31,471 bases of DNA from the NCBI GenBank assembly GCA_002450895.1, contig DKAR01000086.1, forward strand, positions 231 through 31,701, given 5' to 3'. Every line of letters starts with the position of its first letter. Position 1 is the stretch's first letter. Below, in pieces: positions 24,932 through 31,471 of this stretch. Below the pieces are notes generated by a model, which worked only from the letters and a program-made list of their open reading frames with translations, was not told where the DNA came from and did not search any database. A program made the translations under genes and the position numbers. The stretch is from Proteobacteria bacterium UBA6921 (GTDB taxonomy: Bacteria; Pseudomonadota; Gammaproteobacteria; SG8-11).

Positions 24932-26086
24932 ATGAGAGCCGCCGTTGAGCCCACTCCGACGCCCGCGTCGGTCACCGCCGTTGAAGGCGTCATCCGTCCC
25001 GCGCAGCTCGACGATCTCGATACCCTGCTGAACATCGAAAATCGATGCTTTACGGCGGATCGAATCACGCGCCGCAGTTTTCGTCACTTGCTGACCGAAG
25101 GTAATGCGGAAACCCTGGTCGAAGAAGCTGGCGGGGTGATCCGCGGCTATATCATGGTCCTTTTCAATGAAGGGACATCGCTGGCGCGGCTTTATTCATT
25201 GGCGGTCGATCCGGGATTCCAAGGCCACGGCATTGCTTCGAAGCTGGTAGGCGCTGCCGAGCAACGCGCGCGGGATCTTGAAAGCGTATTCATCCGCCTG
25301 GAAATCCGCATCGATAATGTGCCGTCGATCGCGTTGTTCAAAAAGCTCGGCTACAAGCAGTTCGGTACCCACAGGAAGTACTACGAGGACGGCACGGACG
25401 CGTTGCGTTACCAAAAGTGCCTGGCGCCACAGCTCAAATCCGACATCATGAGGGTGCCGTACTACGAACAGACGCTGGATTTCACCTGCGGACCGTCCGC
25501 GCTGATGATGGCCATGAAAGCCCTGCGACCGTCGATGGTGCTCGACCGCAAGCTGGAGCTTCGTCTGTGGCGTGAGGCCACGACGATCTTCATGACCTCG
25601 GGACACGGCGGCTGTGGACCCTATGGATTGGCGCTATCGGCCTATCACCGGGATTTTGATGTCGAAATCTACGTCAATGACGAAGGGCCGTTGTTCCGGG
25701 ATTCTGTGCGTGACCCAGACAAGAAAGAGGTCATGCGATTGGCGCAGGAGGATTTTCTCGACGAGCTTAAGAAACTGCCGATCAAGGTGCACCACGGTGG
25801 TCTGAAAGTTGCCGAGGTGCATAAACTCTTTGATGAAGGTGGAATTCCTATCATTCTTATAAGCTCGTATCGGATCTACCGGCAGAAGTTTCCGCATTGG
25901 GTTGTGGTGACCGGCTTCGACGAGAAGTACATTTATGTTCACGATCCGTTCGTGGCATATTATCGCGGCCGCGTCTTGACCGACTGCATGAACATGCCGA
26001 TATCAAGAAAAGATTTTGAGCGGATGGCGCGCTATGGAAAGGCAGCGCAGAAAGTTGTGCTGATTTTGAAAAACAGGACGAAGTAA
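24932..26086 (+). CDS. GNAT acetyltransferase fused to C39-like cysteine peptidase
   Basis: This is a 384-residue two-domain protein. Residues about 20-165 form a RimI-like GNAT acetyltransferase, with the acetyl-CoA loop motif LYSLAVDPGFQGHGIASKLV and the NVPSIALFKKLGY motif. Residues about 172-380 form a C39-like papain-fold peptidase (DUF3335 type) with Cys186 in FTCGPSAL, His322 in PHWVVVTGF and Asp338 in YVHDP, a complete triad. The preceding YYEQTLDF fits the C39 family. This fusion is usually found beside a RimK-like ATP-grasp gene, as here, 44 bases downstream. TTGACA at 24895-24900 could drive it, but the spacing would place the transcript start almost at the ATG, so it may be leaderless. 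The substrate is unknown. Confidence 0.92.
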   Translation: MRAAVEPTPTPASVTAVEGVIRPAQLDDLDTLLNIENRCFTADRITRRSFRHLLTEGNAETLVEEAGGVIRGYIMVLFNEGTSLARLYSLAVDPGFQGHGIASKLVGAAEQRARDLESVFIRLEIRIDNVPSIALFKKLGYKQFGTHRKYYEDGTDALRYQKCLAPQLKSDIMRVPYYEQTLDFTCGPSALMMAMKALRPSMVLDRKLELRLWREATTIFMTSGHGGCGPYGLALSAYHRDFDVEIYVNDEGPLFRDSVRDPDKKEVMRLAQEDFLDELKKLPIKVHHGGLKVAEVHKLFDEGGIPIILISSYRIYRQKFPHWVVVTGFDEKYIYVHDPFVAYYRGRVLTDCMNMPISRKDFERMARYGKAAQKVVLILKNRTK

Positions 26087-26130
26087 ACACCGGCGCGGTT
26101 GGCGCGGTGCGGGAATCAAAAAGGTTTCGG

Positions 26131-27711
26131 ATGACTTCACACATCGTTGTTGTCGAAAATCAAAGCGACTGGCAGCCGCATTATCCTGACGCGGTCATCG
26201 TGACTGCCAAGGAATATCTCTCCCAACCGGATTTTCTGAAGACCAAGGGCATCAAGGTCCTGAATTTCTGTGGAAGTTATCGTTACTTGTCGATCGGGTA
26301 CTACGTTTCCCTGCTGGGGGAAGCGCGGCGCCATAAAGTCATCCCGTCGGTACATACCGTGACCGATCTTTCCAGCAAGGCAATCTACAGCCTCAATTTC
26401 GAAGACCTCGATGAGCTGGTGCACAAGAGCCTTCTGAAGCGAACGGCGCCACAGCCGGAACAGAACCGTTTCGAACTGCAGATCTTTTTCGGACGGTGCG
26501 AAGACAAAGAGCTGCAGGAGCTTGCCCGGCAGATCTTTGCGACATTCCGTTGTCCGTTGTTGAAAGTGGAATTCCGGTTCCAGGGCAAATGGAATATCTC
26601 TTCGATCCGCCCGATCCAGTTGCAATCCATTGCGCCGGAGCAGCAATCGGCGTTTGTTGAAGCCTTGAACCACTATTTCAGCAAACCGTGGCGCAGTTCC
26701 CGGGCCCGCAGCGTCGCGCGCTATGATCTGGCGATCCTGCACAATCCCGAAGAGAAGCTCCCACCCTCGAGTCCGGCGTCGTTACAGAAATTCATCAAGG
26801 CCGGCAAAAAATTCGGTATCGATGTCGAACTGATTGAGCGAAAAGATTTCGCGCGGCTCGCTGAATATGACGCGCTGTTTATTCGCGAAACCACAAAGAT
26901 CGACCACTACACCTACCGCTTTGCAAAGAAGGCCGAGTCTGAAGGCATGGTGGTCATCGACGACCCGGACTCCATCGTAAAGTGTACGAACAAGGTCTAT
27001 CTTGCCGAGTTGCTGACCGCAAACAAGGTTCCGGTACCGAAAACCGTCATTCTTCACAAGAGCAACCTGAAGGCCCTGGAAGATTCGTTGCAATACCCGG
27101 TCGTCTTGAAGATCCCGGACGGATCCTTCTCGCGCGGCGTGTTCAAGGCCGAAAGCGAGCGAAATCTGGCGGAAATTGTGGCGCGCAACTTCAAGGATAC
27201 GGATCTGATTCTCGCCCAGGAATTTCTGTACACGCCGTTCGACTGGCGCATTGGTGTTCTGAATCGCAAAGCGATCTACGCGTGCCAGTATTTCATGTCC
27301 AAGAGCCACTGGCAGATCGTGAAACACAATCCATCGGGGAACGTTGAAGAGGGTCTGGGCAAGACCTGGATGATTGAGGACACGCCGAAAGAAGTTGTGG
27401 AAGTTGCCCTCAAGGCAGCCAACCTGATTGGAAATGGCCTCTACGGCGTTGACGTCAAGCAGACCGAGCGCGGCGTCTTCGTGATTGAAGTCAACGACAA
27501 TCCGAACATCGACAAGGGTTTCGAAGACGTTTCGCTGGGTGATGAGATGTACAACATCATCATGGCGGAATTCGCACGCCGGCTGGACCTTCGCAAGCAG
27601 GACATGCCCGCCACGGCTCGCCAGAAGCCAAACGGCGTATCGCGCGTCGCCCCGGCGCACAGTCCCTCGGTCTCGTCAGAGTCCGTTTCAGCGACAGCTG
27701 ACATTCAATAG
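26131..27711 (+). CDS. RimK-like ATP-grasp ligase with RLAN N-terminal domain
   Basis: This is a 526-residue cytoplasmic amidoligase. The N-terminal about 200 residues match the RimK-like ATP-grasp N-terminal (RLAN) domain, with VLNFCGSYRYLSIGYYVSLL near 48-67. The ATP-grasp part (about 225-485) shows NKVYLAELL, VVLKIPDGSFSRGVF as the ATP-binding loop, LAQEFLYTPFDWRIGVLN, and FVIEVNDNPNID with the metal-binding Glu and Asn residues. Such enzymes use ATP to join an amino acid, often Glu, to a carboxyl end. The true acceptor here is unknown, and it is not RimK itself. The ATG at 26131 is preferred to an upstream GTG because AAGG stands about seven bases before it. The last 30 residues are Pro/Ser-rich. 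Confidence 0.92.
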   Translation: MTSHIVVVENQSDWQPHYPDAVIVTAKEYLSQPDFLKTKGIKVLNFCGSYRYLSIGYYVSLLGEARRHKVIPSVHTVTDLSSKAIYSLNFEDLDELVHKSLLKRTAPQPEQNRFELQIFFGRCEDKELQELARQIFATFRCPLLKVEFRFQGKWNISSIRPIQLQSIAPEQQSAFVEALNHYFSKPWRSSRARSVARYDLAILHNPEEKLPPSSPASLQKFIKAGKKFGIDVELIERKDFARLAEYDALFIRETTKIDHYTYRFAKKAESEGMVVIDDPDSIVKCTNKVYLAELLTANKVPVPKTVILHKSNLKALEDSLQYPVVLKIPDGSFSRGVFKAESERNLAEIVARNFKDTDLILAQEFLYTPFDWRIGVLNRKAIYACQYFMSKSHWQIVKHNPSGNVEEGLGKTWMIEDTPKEVVEVALKAANLIGNGLYGVDVKQTERGVFVIEVNDNPNIDKGFEDVSLGDEMYNIIMAEFARRLDLRKQDMPATARQKPNGVSRVAPAHSPSVSSESVSATADIQ

Positions 27712-27733
27712 CGCCAAACCCGAAGTGTGATTG

Positions 27734-27764
27734 AAAGGGTGACGCCTGTCAGGATTGTCCCTTT
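27734..27764. other. bulged hairpin after the RimK-like gene
   Basis: AAAGGG (27734-27739) pairs with CCCTTT (27759-27764). Inside it, TGAC pairs with GTCA around GCCT, leaving a seven-base bulge. The stem is followed by TGG, not a T-run. It may mark the end of the operon, but it is a weak terminator at best. Confidence 0.3.
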
Positions 27765-27862
27765 TGGCTCCGGCGACCGCTTGCCACCGGCCTAAACTTA
27801 AGCCGCCGCGGGTCGATACTGGGTTGACGACTTGTAATCTGAGGCCATTGGCCGGTAAATCG

Positions 27863-28249
27863 ATGTCTGAACGTACGTACCGATTCATTCTGGGATTCAC
27901 GCTGGTGCTGGTGCTCTATTTTCATTGGGAGCCGCTGGAATACGTGTATATCAGCGTCCTCCTGTTTGAAGGATTGACCGGATACCGCATTACCGTCATG
28001 ACAGCGCGCATTCGGACAGGTAAGGGCGACGTCGTAAGCTCCCCGCCACCGCGGCCCAATTACCGCTTCAAGTTCGATGCCGAGCGGGGTATGCGACTCT
28101 GGTTCGGGGGCTTTATGGCCCTGGCATTTTTCGCACTTCCTGCGGACTACTGGTTCGTAAATTGGGTGATTGCTATCTCCCTGTTTCTGTCAGGTTTAGT
28201 CAACTACTGCCCGATGGTGGGCACGCTGCGCTGGGTCGGCTTCCGCTGA
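27863..28249 (+). CDS. Small membrane protein, DUF2892-like (copy 1)
   Basis: This 128-residue protein has four hydrophobic stretches arranged as two similar halves. The first half reads ERTYRFILGFTLVLVLYF and ends LFEGLTGYRI; the second reads ERGMRLWFGGFMALAFFALP and ends LSGLVNYCPMV. The second half, with its GL.NYCP...LRW.GF ending, resembles the YgaP-like DUF2892 membrane domain. It is a tandem paralogue of the protein at 28540-28923. The ATG at 27863 begins the region shared with that paralogue; an upstream frame start at 27755 is unsupported. The ribosome site is weak and the function unknown. Confidence 0.78.
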   Translation: MSERTYRFILGFTLVLVLYFHWEPLEYVYISVLLFEGLTGYRITVMTARIRTGKGDVVSSPPPRPNYRFKFDAERGMRLWFGGFMALAFFALPADYWFVNWVIAISLFLSGLVNYCPMVGTLRWVGFR

Positions 28250-28539
28250 TCCTTTCTCGTTGTAACCCTCGGCGTAGCTTCAAGTTAACGAATATCGCCG
28301 CGTCTATTCGTCCGGCAGTCTCGCGTGTCCACAGCCGTGTCAAAACGCCACATACCTGCCGTTTTATCAGGTGCTTAGCTTAAAGCTTGCCCCCTAAAAG
28401 CCGAAAAAAGAGTGTGGTGCGATGTTTGTCGAAGGCGTCCGCACAGGGGTCCGGATTGTGGCGTCGATGCACCTTGGTGTTCTGCCCTTCTGGTTGAGAG
28501 AAGTCTCCACGTGAACACGAGAAAAGAATCAAAACTGTC
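28250..28539. other. 290-base spacer between the two paralogous small genes
   Basis: No gene is supported here. A compound hairpin near the 3' end pairs GTGTTC (28477-28482) with GAACAC (28513-28518) and, inside it, CTTCT (28487-28491) with AGAAG (28499-28503). It lies 20 bases before the copy 2 start and could influence its translation. No convincing promoter was seen. Confidence 0.4.
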
Positions 28540-28923
28540 ATGACCGAGCGCGCATATCGATTTGTTTTGGGAACGGCACTCGTCCTGCTTCTGTTCTTTC
28601 ATCTCGAACCGCTGCAATACGTTTACGTGAGTATCCTGTTATGGGAAGGACTTACCGGATATCGAATTCCCGTCATCGTTTCGCAGTTGCGTTACGGCGC
28701 AAGTTATCAGGATCCCCAGCGCGACCCGACTGAATATCGATTTCGGTTCGAGGCGGAACGCGGAATGCGGCTCGCGTTCGCCTTCGTACTCGTTCCGACG
28801 TTCTTCATAATTCCCGATGGCTACTGGTATGTAGGATGGCTCGCGGCCATCGCCCTCTACGTCGCGGGCCTGGTGAACTACTGCCCCATGGTGATGATTC
28901 TTCGCTGGCTGGGGTTCCGGTGA
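28540..28923 (+). CDS. Small membrane protein, DUF2892-like (copy 2)
   Basis: This 127-residue paralogue of the preceding gene shares near-identical blocks, such as YVYVSILLWEGLTGYRIPV and AGLVNYCPMVMILRWLGFR. It has the same two-half layout with four hydrophobic stretches, and a charged loop between the halves that differs most from copy 1. Its stop overlaps the GTG start of the histidine kinase (GTGA at 28920-28923), so the two are translationally coupled. A role as a membrane partner of that kinase is plausible but inferred. The ribosome site is weak (AGAAAAGA). Confidence 0.8.
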   Translation: MTERAYRFVLGTALVLLLFFHLEPLQYVYVSILLWEGLTGYRIPVIVSQLRYGASYQDPQRDPTEYRFRFEAERGMRLAFAFVLVPTFFIIPDGYWYVGWLAAIALYVAGLVNYCPMVMILRWLGFR

Positions 28924-30395
28924 CTGAACAGAAAAAAATTACGGTCGAGGATGACTGGCGTCGTAATTGGCAAGAGAGTATCGCCGTACGCATTTCGGCG
29001 CTCGTCCTGTGGATCACGATTCCGGTCATCGTCGTTGCCGCACTGATCTATCTCAGCACGGCAGAGTTGCGCCTGCGTGCGGACTATTCCGATCAGGCGG
29101 ACCTGCTGGCATTTCGCGTTGAAAACGCAATTCTGTATACGACGAGTCTGGATAATCCCCGTTTTCGCGAAAGCCTGAAGAGCATCGCCGCCGCTGTCGG
29201 ATTCAAGGCGGTGAAGATCAAGGTGGACAACGAAGAATACCTGGTTGGCGAATTCACGCCGGAACTGGAGGCGATCACGCGGGGGATTCCCGCCATGTTG
29301 CCGTCGAATCCCGGTGTCGCGAGTACCATCCAGGTCACTGGCTATCACGAACCATTGCGCTCCATCGCCAGCCGACAACGCGATACGACCCTGGTGACGA
29401 TCGTTATTGCGCTGACAGTTTTCGGTCTGTTCCTGATGTGGGCAATTCGTGTCATTGTCCATCGGCCTTTGAATGCGCTTGTGGATGCGACTCGCCAGGT
29501 GTCCGCCGGTAAGACTGACTTGCGCCTCGACTCGGACGGAAACGATGAATTCTCATCACTGGCGCGTTTTTTCAATCGCATGCTGGACGCGCTGATGATT
29601 CAGCAGAAAAAGGTCGAGCACGCGCTGGACGAGGCGGAGCACGCGAATCGGGCCAAGTCGGTTTTTCTCGCAAACATGTCGCACGAACTGCGTACCCCGC
29701 TCAATGCGATTATCGGCTACAGCGACATGCTGGCGGAAGAAGCCATGGAGATCGGGCAAAGCGAGGCGATTCCCGATCTGCAAAAGATCAAAACCGCCGG
29801 AAAACATTTGCTCGACGTCATCAACAACATTCTGGATATTTCAAAAATCGAAGCCGGAAAAATGGAGCTGTTCGTCGAGCCGATTGATGTGCGTGGAATG
29901 GTGCAGGATATTGTGGCAACCGTGCAGCCGTTGGTTGAGCGAAATCGCAACAAGCTTTCGATCGACTGCCCGGAGTCAATTGGCTCCATTCGCGGCGACG
30001 TCACCAAATTGCGGCAGGCCTTGCTGAATCTGCTGAGCAATGCCTCCAAGTTTACCGAGGACGGCTTTGTTGCCTTGCGCGCTGAAAAGTTGGTCGTAAA
30101 CGGCGAGGAGAGCATTCGATTCAGCGTCAGCGACACCGGAATCGGAATGTCAGAAGAACAGCTTCGTGCGGCGTTTCAGGCCTTTTCGCAGGGCGACGCC
30201 GCGATATCGCGGCGCTATGGCGGAACCGGACTTGGCCTGGCCATCAGCCGGCACTACGTGTCCATGATGGGCGGCGACGTCGGCGTGCGCAGTACTCCCG
30301 GCAAAGGCACGACGTTTACCATCCGGCTTCCGGTCAACTGCCCGGTAGATGAAAACGCCAACGCGGCAAAGGACAAGCAACTGAACGTGGCGTGA
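28920..30395 (+). CDS. Membrane sensor histidine kinase with HAMP domain
   Basis: This is a 491-residue inner-membrane kinase. TM1 is at about residues 20-45, a periplasmic sensor region at about 46-155 and TM2 near 160-180. HAMP follows (about 180-235, HRPLNALVDATRQVSAGKTD), then a short coiled coil. HisKA carries His255 in NMSHELRTPLN. The ATPase domain (about 365-480) has NLLSNASKFT, DTGIGMS and GTGLGLAISRHY. The start is GTG at 28920, inside the stop of the upstream small gene; the longer open frame from 28836 overlaps that gene fully. No receiver domain or response regulator is nearby, so it is an orphan kinase in this window. Confidence 0.92.
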   Translation: MTEQKKITVEDDWRRNWQESIAVRISALVLWITIPVIVVAALIYLSTAELRLRADYSDQADLLAFRVENAILYTTSLDNPRFRESLKSIAAAVGFKAVKIKVDNEEYLVGEFTPELEAITRGIPAMLPSNPGVASTIQVTGYHEPLRSIASRQRDTTLVTIVIALTVFGLFLMWAIRVIVHRPLNALVDATRQVSAGKTDLRLDSDGNDEFSSLARFFNRMLDALMIQQKKVEHALDEAEHANRAKSVFLANMSHELRTPLNAIIGYSDMLAEEAMEIGQSEAIPDLQKIKTAGKHLLDVINNILDISKIEAGKMELFVEPIDVRGMVQDIVATVQPLVERNRNKLSIDCPESIGSIRGDVTKLRQALLNLLSNASKFTEDGFVALRAEKLVVNGEESIRFSVSDTGIGMSEEQLRAAFQAFSQGDAAISRRYGGTGLGLAISRHYVSMMGGDVGVRSTPGKGTTFTIRLPVNCPVDENANAAKDKQLNVA

Positions 30396-30414
30396 TTCCA
30401 CGCCAGGCAGTTTG

Positions 30415-30777
30415 CTAATTCGTGGGACGTCGAAGAGGTGCGCGATCGCGTAGCAGAGCCATCAGTTCCGCAATCGTAAATTGATCCAGCATTCGGGTAA
30501 ATTTGCAGTCGACCTCCCAGAGTCGTGATGCACCGCAGTTCGCGCGCTCAACAGCCCAAATCTCCACCAGCCAATAGACACATTCCCTTTCGACCGATCC
30601 GGGCATTGCGTCGGAACCGTCGCGCCAGGCGTGGATTCGTCTTGCGCTGAACGGGGCAAGACCGGCACGGCGCGCCAAAGCCACGCCCAGACGGGATTCG
30701 GTGAGTCCCGTACATTCCTTCAGGCTGGTCAGAACGTTATTCATTCGGGCAAGAGCAATTCCGTCGCGGACAAACAT
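30415..30777 (-). CDS. Hypothetical protein, possible HTH domain
   Basis: This is a 120-residue protein (109 if it starts at the ATG at 30744) with no recognised family. Residues about 25-65 (TESRLGVALARRAGLAPFSA, then RRIHAWRDG and DAMPGSV) resemble a Cro-type helix-turn-helix, in which W-R-G followed by MP is a common turn, so DNA binding is possible. No signal peptide or membrane segment is seen. GGGA lies very close to the ATG at 30777, which makes the start uncertain. It is divergent from the modA-like gene, with a 45-base intergenic region, and convergent with the kinase gene. Confidence 0.55.
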   Translation of the reverse strand: MFVRDGIALARMNNVLTSLKECTGLTESRLGVALARRAGLAPFSARRIHAWRDGSDAMPGSVERECVYWLVEIWAVERANCGASRLWEVDCKFTRMLDQFTIAELMALLRDRAPLRRPTN

Positions 30778-30797
30778 TTCCCTTTAGCTAGTATGAT
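30768..30797 (+). promoter_or_regulatory. possible promoter of the modA-like gene
   Basis: TATGAT at 30792-30797 is a good -10 box. GGACAA at 30768-30773 is a weak -35 at 18 bases. Transcription would start near 30804, leaving a leader of about 19 bases to the ATG at 30823. The -35 overlaps the start of the divergent hypothetical gene. No molybdate-type ModE palindrome was recognised. Confidence 0.35.
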
Positions 30798-30822
30798 AGA
30801 GCGAAACAAACAATGCCACGTT

Positions 30823-31471
30823 ATGACCTCCGCGCGACTTCAATTTGTGTTGCTGACATGTCTGCTCCCGGCGCTCGCGCCGGCAGATGAGATCAACGTT
30901 GCAGTCGCAGCAAATTTTGCGCCGACTCTGGAAGTATTGCAGAAAGAATTTGAAGCCACGACGCTGCACAAACTGCTGATCAGCGCCGGGTCGTCCGGAA
31001 AATTGTACGCTCAGACCACCAACGGCGCGCCGTTTGATGTCTTTCTCGCTGCGGACCAGGACTATCCGCGGCGGATGGAGGAATTGGGGCACGTCGTGCG
31101 CGGAACGCGTTTTACCTATGCCGTGGGCCGGCTCGTTCTGTGGAGCAAGGGAAAAAGAGTGTCGCCGGACTTGCATGAACTCTTGGAGCCGGACATCCGA
31201 TTTATTGCGATTGCGAATCCGCGCACTGCGCCCTATGGCAGAGCGGCCGAACGAGTAATGAATCATTTCCATGTCGCCGACAGGACGCGCGAAAAATGGG
31301 TGATGGGAGAAAACGTTGGACAGGTCGTTCAGTTTGTCGCCACCGGAAATGCGCAGGCGGGTTTTGTTGCGCTGGCGCAGCTCTCGGCGTTTGGCGAAGC
31401 CGAACGCGGTAATGTTCTGGAAATTCCGGAGACATCTCACGCGCCTTTGTATCAGGACGCGGTGTTGTTGC
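30823..31471 (+). CDS. modA: ModA-like periplasmic molybdate-binding protein (3' truncated by window end)
   Basis: The frame is open from 30823 to the edge, giving 216 residues and no stop. It starts with a short signal peptide (LQFVLLTCLLPALAPA) followed by INVAVAANFAPTLEVLQ, the usual mature start of ModA. Other ligand-pocket motifs follow: ISAGSSGKLYAQTTNGAPFD with VFLAADQDYPRRM, then IAIANPRTAPYGRAA and GENVGQVVQFVATGNAQAGF. ModA delivers molybdate or tungstate to the ModBC transporter, and modB would be expected just beyond the window. An in-frame ATG at 30793 lies within the likely -10 box, so 30823 is preferred, although no clear ribosome site is seen. Confidence 0.9.
   Translation, partial: MTSARLQFVLLTCLLPALAPADEINVAVAANFAPTLEVLQKEFEATTLHKLLISAGSSGKLYAQTTNGAPFDVFLAADQDYPRRMEELGHVVRGTRFTYAVGRLVLWSKGKRVSPDLHELLEPDIRFIAIANPRTAPYGRAAERVMNHFHVADRTREKWVMGENVGQVVQFVATGNAQAGFVALAQLSAFGEAERGNVLEIPETSHAPLYQDAVLL

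Noticed and set aside
26782..27660. Minus-strand open frame of 292 codons
   Set aside because: It is a shadow of the RimK-like ligase gene, which has clear ATP-grasp motifs. No ribosome site or family match is seen.
28430..28475. GCACAGGG-containing stretch resembling part of a c-di-GMP (GEMM) riboswitch
   Set aside because: Only a short match was seen; the paired elements and conserved downstream bases of the motif are not found.

Overview
The window reads as chromosomal DNA of a moderately GC-rich proteobacterium, most likely a gammaproteobacterium. The evidence is an adjacent fabA-fabB pair, a FimV-type LysM-like protein, a QmcA/NfeD pair, a YhhW-type pirin and a RimK-like/C39 pair. The genus cannot be fixed from the sequence alone. 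No insertion sequence, phage gene, integrase or CRISPR array was seen. The window opens in the last 22 bases of a tRNA (probably tRNA-Gln) and ends inside a modA-like gene.

Layout. (1) 1-3201, plus strand: tRNA 3' end, alpha/beta hydrolase overlapping a TPR protein, then fabA overlapping fabB (unsaturated fatty acid synthesis). (2) 3248-6991: a secreted FimV-like LysM protein (minus), a 513-base gene-free gap with one good hairpin, uppP (plus), a YeaD-type hexose-phosphate mutarotase (minus) and an unnamed membrane protein (plus). (3) 6975-16658, minus strand: a tightly packed five-gene run of about 9.7 kb, transcribed as fused MFS/spermidine-synthase-like protein B, DUF502 protein, MscS-type channel, paralogous fused protein A, HDOD-GAF protein. 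(4) 16803-20025: secreted DUF4399 protein with a strong terminator, secreted YncE/lactonase-like beta-propeller (minus), and a qmcA-nfeD membrane operon (minus) with a hairpin at the expected 5' end of its mRNA. (5) 20221-23083: YhhW-type pirin and a PAS-PAS hybrid histidine kinase. (6) 23116-27711: an M14 carboxypeptidase divergent from an operon of a GNAT-C39 peptidase fusion and a RimK-like ATP-grasp ligase, with a perfect palindrome in the shared control region. (7) 27863-30395: two tandem paralogous small membrane proteins, the second overlapping a membrane histidine kinase by GTGA. (8) 30415-31471: a small HTH-like hypothetical gene divergent from a truncated modA.

The most system-like locus is the M14 / GNAT-C39 / RimK-like cluster. 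Its inferred logic is that an ATP-grasp enzyme adds amino acids or short peptides to a substrate, a cysteine peptidase fused to an acetyltransferase processes or caps it, and a zinc carboxypeptidase trims it. Next in interest are the five-gene operon, in which two paralogous membrane-anchored spermidine-synthase-like proteins bracket a mechanosensitive channel, and the small-membrane-protein/kinase unit at 27.9-30.4 kb.
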